Part shown: piece after piece, positions 59,886-64,000 of the stretch | How positions within the stretch are numbered: position 1 is the stretch's first letter | How the letters are laid out: the number at the start of each line of letters is the position of its first letter | IMG/VR virus record: IMGVR_UViG_3300035212_002019 | Coordinates: 1-64,000 of that record | DNA: 64,000 nt | Strand: one strand, 5' to 3' | Source: a virus | Made by a program: the position numbers and the translations under genes | The notes under the pieces: model-generated | Database searches by the model: none | What the model saw: only the letters and a program-made list of their open reading frames with translations | Told to the model about the DNA's origin: nothing

Positions 59886-61601
59886 ATGTCACACATTAGA
59901 ATAGACAAATCAAAAGCAGTTAAGAAATGGGCTCCAGTTTTGGAAAACATGGGTGTAACTGAAGATAGAGTAGAATGGATGTCAGAAATGGCTGAGTATC
60001 ACTCAATCAATGAGAATGCGTATGTAAACGCATCAAACGTAGCAGGTATGGGAGCTGTATTGAATCCAGTTGTTGGTTCATTAGCTGGTAATCCTGGTAA
60101 CTACTCAAATGCTTACGGTAACGTAGCAGGTTCTGGAGACGTAGGTCAAAACTTACTTCCAGTAGCTATGAAAATTGCTGCTCAAACAATCGGTTTAGAC
60201 TTAGTAGCTGTTAAACCAACTCCAGGTCCAAAAATCGATTTATTATACATCGATTTCCAATACGATGATGTTAATAACTTAACAGATGGTTATGAAAAGC
60301 CACAAGTTTTCAAATTATATGCTAGTAACATTACTGACATCAATGCTGTTATTGCTGCTGACGTTGCTGGTACAGATAGAAATGGTTATACTTTAGCTCC
60401 GTTACAACAAACAACTGGTGGATTACAAGGTGGTAGATTATTCTACGGTATCACTGCTTCATCAGCATTTGTAAGTAACACTTTACCAGCATCTAAAACA
60501 AATGTAGTTGAATTCTTAGGTTTCTCTCGTATCGATGGTTACCCAATGTTCAGAGTATTCAGACAAGCAAATACATCAGGTAACATTTCTGTTCCTCATA
60601 CATTTGTTGCTGCTGACAACACATTTGCTGCTACAGGTAGTATGCTTTCTCAAATTTTAGGTTTAGCTGGTTTAGTTCCTAACGCAGGAACAAAAGAAGT
60701 TCAATTGATCTCTGCTTTAGAAGATCATATCCCAGGATTCACATCTAACTGGACTGCTGCTTCAGGTGGTGCTTTAGGTAACTATCCAATGGATCGTGCT
60801 TCTGATGATAACAGTTATGCTGGTGTTATCGGACCAAAAATCTCTTCTAAAACTGTAGCAGTTGGTACTATTGAAGTATCTTCAGCTCTTAGAAGAACTG
60901 AAATCGAAGATATCAAAGCTAACACAGGTATGGATATCGTTCAAAAAATGGAGTCTATCCTTGTTAACGAATTGTCTCAAACAATTTCTAAACAAATCGT
61001 TGCTAAAATCTTCGAAATGGGTGCTCTTAATGCTGTTAATGCTCCTGCTGCTCCAGCTGGTTCTGCTAACAGTGGAGGTACTATCTTCGATTTGAACACT
61101 GCTTATGCTGCTACTACTTATGTTGGTGGTGAAACTACTCACGCTGTTCAACGTAAGTTAATCACTAAGATTGCTCACGCTTCTAACTACATTGCTACTG
61201 AAGGTCGTGTAGGTCCTGCTCAATACCTTATCACAAACGGAGGTCTTGCTGCTGCTTTACAAGATATCGCTGGTTACACAATTAACCCAGTTAAATCTAA
61301 ATTAAACGGACAAGGTCAATTATACCCTGTAGGTTCAATCGGAGACATCTCTATCTATGTAGATCCATATATGAGATATAACGATAACAGAATCGTATTA
61401 GGTCGTAAGAACAACCCTGACCAACCAGGTATCATTTTCGTACCTTACTTAATGGCTCAGTCTATCTCAGTTATCTCTGAAGCTACATTCGCTCCAAGAA
61501 TGTTGTTACGTTCAAGATATGCTGTAACTGAAGTTGGTTGGTTCCCACAAAAACAATACATGACTATTACAGTTACTGACGCTGCTCAGTTATTAAACTA
61601 A
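59886..61601 (+). CDS. 23: Major capsid protein (gp23)
   Basis: A 571-residue T4 gp23-type capsid protein. The N-terminal propeptide (about 43 residues, helical) ends in SINE, a gp21-type I-x-E cleavage site; mature protein would begin NAYVNASNV. Family features: LLPVAMKIAAQTIGLDLVAVKP, IDLLYIDFQYDD, SALRRTEIEDIKANTGMDI, ASNYIATEGRVGPAQYLIT, and the C-terminal RYAVTEVGWFPQKQYMTITV. Codon use is enriched in C-ending codons compared with neighbours, consistent with high expression. Hexamer building block of the head. Confidence 0.97.
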   Translation: MSHIRIDKSKAVKKWAPVLENMGVTEDRVEWMSEMAEYHSINENAYVNASNVAGMGAVLNPVVGSLAGNPGNYSNAYGNVAGSGDVGQNLLPVAMKIAAQTIGLDLVAVKPTPGPKIDLLYIDFQYDDVNNLTDGYEKPQVFKLYASNITDINAVIAADVAGTDRNGYTLAPLQQTTGGLQGGRLFYGITASSAFVSNTLPASKTNVVEFLGFSRIDGYPMFRVFRQANTSGNISVPHTFVAADNTFAATGSMLSQILGLAGLVPNAGTKEVQLISALEDHIPGFTSNWTAASGGALGNYPMDRASDDNSYAGVIGPKISSKTVAVGTIEVSSALRRTEIEDIKANTGMDIVQKMESILVNELSQTISKQIVAKIFEMGALNAVNAPAAPAGSANSGGTIFDLNTAYAATTYVGGETTHAVQRKLITKIAHASNYIATEGRVGPAQYLITNGGLAAALQDIAGYTINPVKSKLNGQGQLYPVGSIGDISIYVDPYMRYNDNRIVLGRKNNPDQPGIIFVPYLMAQSISVISEATFAPRMLLRSRYAVTEVGWFPQKQYMTITVTDAAQLLN

Positions 61602-61621
61602 TAGTAATATTGGAAATATTG

Positions 61622-61650
61622 AAAAAAGACCCTTTATGGGTCTTTTTTCT
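61622..61650 (+). terminator. Intrinsic terminator after major capsid gene
   Basis: AAAAAAGACCC-TTTAT-GGGTCTTTTTT, 20 bases after the capsid stop codon. Confidence 0.9.
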
Positions 61651-61667
61651 TTTTAAACAATTTCTAA

Positions 61668-61677
61668 TTAATATATA
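61668..61677 (+). promoter_or_regulatory. Candidate late promoter element, 4 nt before ATG
   Basis: TTAATATATA, CAGT, ATG at 61682. Same spacer as at 6099. Confidence 0.6.
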
Positions 61678-61681
61678 CAGT

Positions 61682-62386
61682 ATGAAATATTTACTAATTG
61701 AAAATAGAGGTGATGATTCTGAAGATCGTGAAGATAAAGATATCATTATTAAGTATTTTGATGACTTAAATGATGTTTATTCATATATCTGTCATGAATT
61801 AATATATGAGGATTTAGATATAGAAGATTTTAACAATGATCCTTATAGTGGGGTAGAAGAAAGAATTGAAGAACATGGTTCTAGTTATTATATTTTTGAA
61901 GGTGAAAACGAGATAATGTCATTAAAAATAGGTAGTATAAAGGATGGTGATTGGAATAAATTCACTAATTTTTGTTTAGGTGGTATAAAAGAAAGTAGAA
62001 TAATGAATTATAAATCATTTAATGAGTCTAAAAAAGATAAATTCCCTAATATTCAAAAATTAGAAATAGAAGGATTTGTTGTTTATGTTGGTAAAGATGC
62101 TAAATCTAATGACCATTTGACATTTAATGTTGCTGATAAAGAAGATATTTGGTTCCATGTTAAAGGTGTTCCTGGTAGTCACGTTGTTATTCGTGTAAGA
62201 GAAAATTTACCTACAGAAACTGTTATTAAATCTGCTGCTCAATTAGCTAAAAAGAATAGTAAAGGATCTAAAGAATCTAGTGTAACTGTTGTTTATTGTC
62301 AAAGAAGATTTGTAAAGAAAGAGTCTGGTATGAATGATGGTCAAGTTAAAGTGGATTATACAAATTCATATCAAATTGTAGTTTAA
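61682..62386 (+). CDS. Two-part protein with C-terminal NFACT-R domain and two targeting-like leaders
   Basis: The start at 61682 is preferred since the frame upstream runs through the terminator. The 234-residue product has an acidic N-terminal part (MKYLLIENRGDDSED..., 107 residues) of unknown fold. At residue 108 a new leader-like segment MNYKSFNESKKDK begins (ATG at 62003), followed by an NFACT-R domain: VYVGKDAKSNDHLTF, DIWFHVKGVPGSHVVIR, SAAQLAKKNSKGS, and VVYCQRRFVKK. NFACT-R (DUF814) is the RNA-binding domain of RqcH/NEMF, ribosome quality control factors. The second part may also be made separately from 62003. Looks like two former genes fused. Confidence 0.8.
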   Translation: MKYLLIENRGDDSEDREDKDIIIKYFDDLNDVYSYICHELIYEDLDIEDFNNDPYSGVEERIEEHGSSYYIFEGENEIMSLKIGSIKDGDWNKFTNFCLGGIKESRIMNYKSFNESKKDKFPNIQKLEIEGFVVYVGKDAKSNDHLTFNVADKEDIWFHVKGVPGSHVVIRVRENLPTETVIKSAAQLAKKNSKGSKESSVTVVYCQRRFVKKESGMNDGQVKVDYTNSYQIVV

Positions 62387-62388
62387 TA

Positions 62389-62399
62389 TTTAATATATA
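62389..62399 (+). promoter_or_regulatory. Candidate late promoter element
   Basis: TTTAATATATA, 24 bases before the ATG at 62424, starting 2 bases after the preceding stop. Confidence 0.6.
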
Positions 62400-62423
62400 T
62401 AACATAATAAAATAAATTAAAAA

Positions 62424-63779
62424 ATGGCAGATACTAATGAACCTGTAAGAGTTAAATTTTCCGAAGAACTTCATGATTTATTAAAAGTTTTAGAAGATGA
62501 GAATAGTTATATCGCATTTGAAATGCTTTGGCTAAATGAACCTAATTCTAAATATCATAATGGTTTAGGAATTACTGATGTTAATATATCTAAGACAAAA
62601 TCTTGTTTAGATGTTACATCTAGAGGTAAAGTACACCCTATGAAAATAGAAAATTTTATTAAATTTTACTTTAAAAATTATTTTCAAACTGCTGATATTC
62701 AAGATTTTATTGAACAATATGATATATTAGCAGGTGGTGGATCTGTTGAAAGTATTGCTGTTAATAGAATTACACCAGAGCCTTTTAGTTATAACCCTAA
62801 AGACGTTAGAAGTACATTTATTTCATTAGTTACTAAGACATATCCTCACGGACACGAAGAAGAAGTAATGGCTTTTATGCCTAAATTGGATAAAGATATT
62901 GTAGGTAACTATTATAAGATTATTGGCGAGAATTCAACAACAATGTTTACGTCTCACTTAGATACTGCTGATAGAAAACAAGGCATTACTAAACTTCTTT
63001 CTAAGAAAGATGATAAAGGTGATGAAATTATCTATACAGATGGTTCTACTATATTAGGTGCTGATGATAAATCAGGTGTTGCTGTTATGCTTTATATGAT
63101 GGCTCATAATGTACCAGGTCTTTATTACTTCTTTATGGGTGAAGAAAGAGGTGGTATTGGTTCAGGTTTATTATCTTCAGTGTATGAACAAGTTGAATAT
63201 CTTAAAAATATTAAGAGATGTGTTTCTTTTGATAGAAGAGATGTTTGTTCAGTTATCACTTCTCAATTAGGCAGAACTTGTTGTTCTGATCAATTTGGAA
63301 CTGCTTTGGCTAAACAATATAATTCACACGGTCTTAATTTATCATTAGATCCAGGTGGTATATACACAGATTCTGCTTCATTTATTGACCAAATTCCTGA
63401 ATGTACTAACATTTCAGTTGGTTATTATAGTGAACATACTGGTAAAGAAAGACAAAATATCAACTATTTAGAAAGACTTGCTAAAGCTAGTGTAAAAGTA
63501 AATTGGGATTCATTACCAACTACTAGAAAGATAGGAATTGATGAAGAAACTATTAGAAAATATGGTAAGTTAATTAGTGATATAAAAGCAACACCATTTG
63601 GTATTGATGTTAAAATAGCATCTGATAGAGCTACTACATTTATTCAATGTGATTTAGAAGAAGGTTATATTGATGAAACATATGAGGCTTTAACAACATT
63701 ACAATTCTTATTAAACAAACACAAAGTAAGTCAAAAGGTTTATTTTGACGCAGAATACATAAAAATAGATTTACTATAA
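62424..63779 (+). CDS. M28/M20/M42-type zinc aminopeptidase-like protein
   Basis: A 451-residue protein. Residues 1-130 are a separate N-terminal part of unknown type. From about 140 the peptidase: TMFTSHLDTADR (metal His/Asp), STILGADDKSGVAVML (bridging Asp), YFFMGEERGGIGS (catalytic Glu-Glu), KRCVSFDRRD (Asp ligand), and SVGYYSEHTGKE (final His). All ligands of a dinuclear zinc M20/M28-like exopeptidase appear present. It should trim peptides; role in the phage not known. It has no signal peptide, so acts inside the cell. Its stop overlaps the next ATG by one base. Confidence 0.88.
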   Translation: MADTNEPVRVKFSEELHDLLKVLEDENSYIAFEMLWLNEPNSKYHNGLGITDVNISKTKSCLDVTSRGKVHPMKIENFIKFYFKNYFQTADIQDFIEQYDILAGGGSVESIAVNRITPEPFSYNPKDVRSTFISLVTKTYPHGHEEEVMAFMPKLDKDIVGNYYKIIGENSTTMFTSHLDTADRKQGITKLLSKKDDKGDEIIYTDGSTILGADDKSGVAVMLYMMAHNVPGLYYFFMGEERGGIGSGLLSSVYEQVEYLKNIKRCVSFDRRDVCSVITSQLGRTCCSDQFGTALAKQYNSHGLNLSLDPGGIYTDSASFIDQIPECTNISVGYYSEHTGKERQNINYLERLAKASVKVNWDSLPTTRKIGIDEETIRKYGKLISDIKATPFGIDVKIASDRATTFIQCDLEEGYIDETYEALTTLQFLLNKHKVSQKVYFDAEYIKIDLL

Positions 63780-64000
63780 TGAAACTTAAAAAATTTAATC
63801 AATTATTTGAACGTGAGGGTTTTGATGATATCGATGGATATGATTATGAAGATGATTACGATTATTCAAGAGAAGATGAATATAAAGGTGATGATGATGA
63901 TGATTCAGATGATGATATGTCACATCTTTGTTATCTTTTAAGATCCATGTTTAATAATAGTAATGTAGATGTTAATGTTGAAAATAGTGGATTGGATTTA
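63779..64000 (+). CDS. Very acidic protein with capsid-targeting-like N-terminus (3' partial)
   Basis: ATG overlaps the previous stop (TAATG). The visible 74 residues start MKLKKFNQLFEREGFDD and continue with Asp/Tyr/Glu-rich sequence (DDYDYSREDEYKGDDDDD). The leader fits the internal head protein group. The gene runs past the window end. Confidence 0.75.
   Translation, partial: MKLKKFNQLFEREGFDDIDGYDYEDDYDYSREDEYKGDDDDDSDDDMSHLCYLLRSMFNNSNVDVNVENSGLDL

Overview
This window is part of the genome of a large, AT-rich, T4-related myovirus (contractile-tailed phage) whose host is probably a member of the Bacteroidota. The phage assignment rests on recognisable homologues of T4 genes: terminase (16, 17), sheath and tube (18, 19), portal (20), prohead protease and scaffold (21/22, fused here), major capsid protein (23), baseplate (25, 26/28-like, probably 7), sheath terminator (15), head completion (4, probably 2), clamp loader (44), recombination nuclease (47) and late sigma factor (55). 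The host inference rests on one textbook Bacteroidota promoter (TTTG, 19 nt, TATATTTG at 35530-35560), the general lack of Shine-Dalgarno sequences, and a Bacteroidota-looking signal peptide. No tRNA, CRISPR array, integrase or attachment site was seen. There is no gene-free stretch over 300 bases.

Layout. 1-6005: a collagen-like, Ser/Gly-rich tail fibre (5' end outside the window) convergent with a four-gene, tightly packed minus-strand operon. That operon encodes a fused glycosyltransferase/TibC-like heptosyltransferase, a cupin, and separate HldE-like nucleotidyltransferase and kinase. 6103-10478: a pol-beta type nucleotidyltransferase, small proteins and a second fibre-like protein. 10560-22058: a very hydrophobic repeat protein (possible tape measure), small proteins, and a 1973-residue baseplate-like protein with a beta-propeller-like region. 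22149-25909: small putative capsid-internal proteins, a mini-cupin, gp47 and a zinc-ribbon protein. 26025-35395: tube, hub proteins, sheath, and two internal-type proteins. 35592-41035: small genes, then the terminase pair. 41060-46181: ClpS with a coupled micro-ORF, a HAD phosphatase, two coiled-coil envelope proteins, a Q/A/P-repeat protein, a cysteine hydrolase, a GNAT, gp25 and gp44. 46249-52923: gp15, gp55, type II glutamine synthetase, gp4 and gp2-like. 53013-63779: portal, RNase R, protease-scaffold fusion, capsid protein, an NFACT-R protein and an M28/M20-like peptidase. A truncated acidic protein closes the window.

How the parts seem to work together. (i) A recurrent AATATATA element lies about 20-30 nt upstream of most transcription units on both strands, or exactly 4 nt before the ATG in a second group. 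With a gp55-like late sigma factor in the window, this is the best candidate for the late promoter. (ii) About sixteen proteins begin with a short MKxxKxF...(L/I)xE-type peptide closely resembling the T4 capsid-targeting sequence. Several of these are enzymes or regulators (nucleotidyltransferase, cysteine hydrolase, acetyltransferase, NFACT-R), suggesting a set of effectors packaged in the head, trimmed by the gp21-like protease and injected with the DNA. (iii) The heptose operon beside the GSS-repeat fibre suggests the phage makes ADP-heptose and O-heptosylates its own fibre. Points (ii) and (iii) are the candidate undescribed systems; both are inferences from sequence and need experimental or database confirmation.
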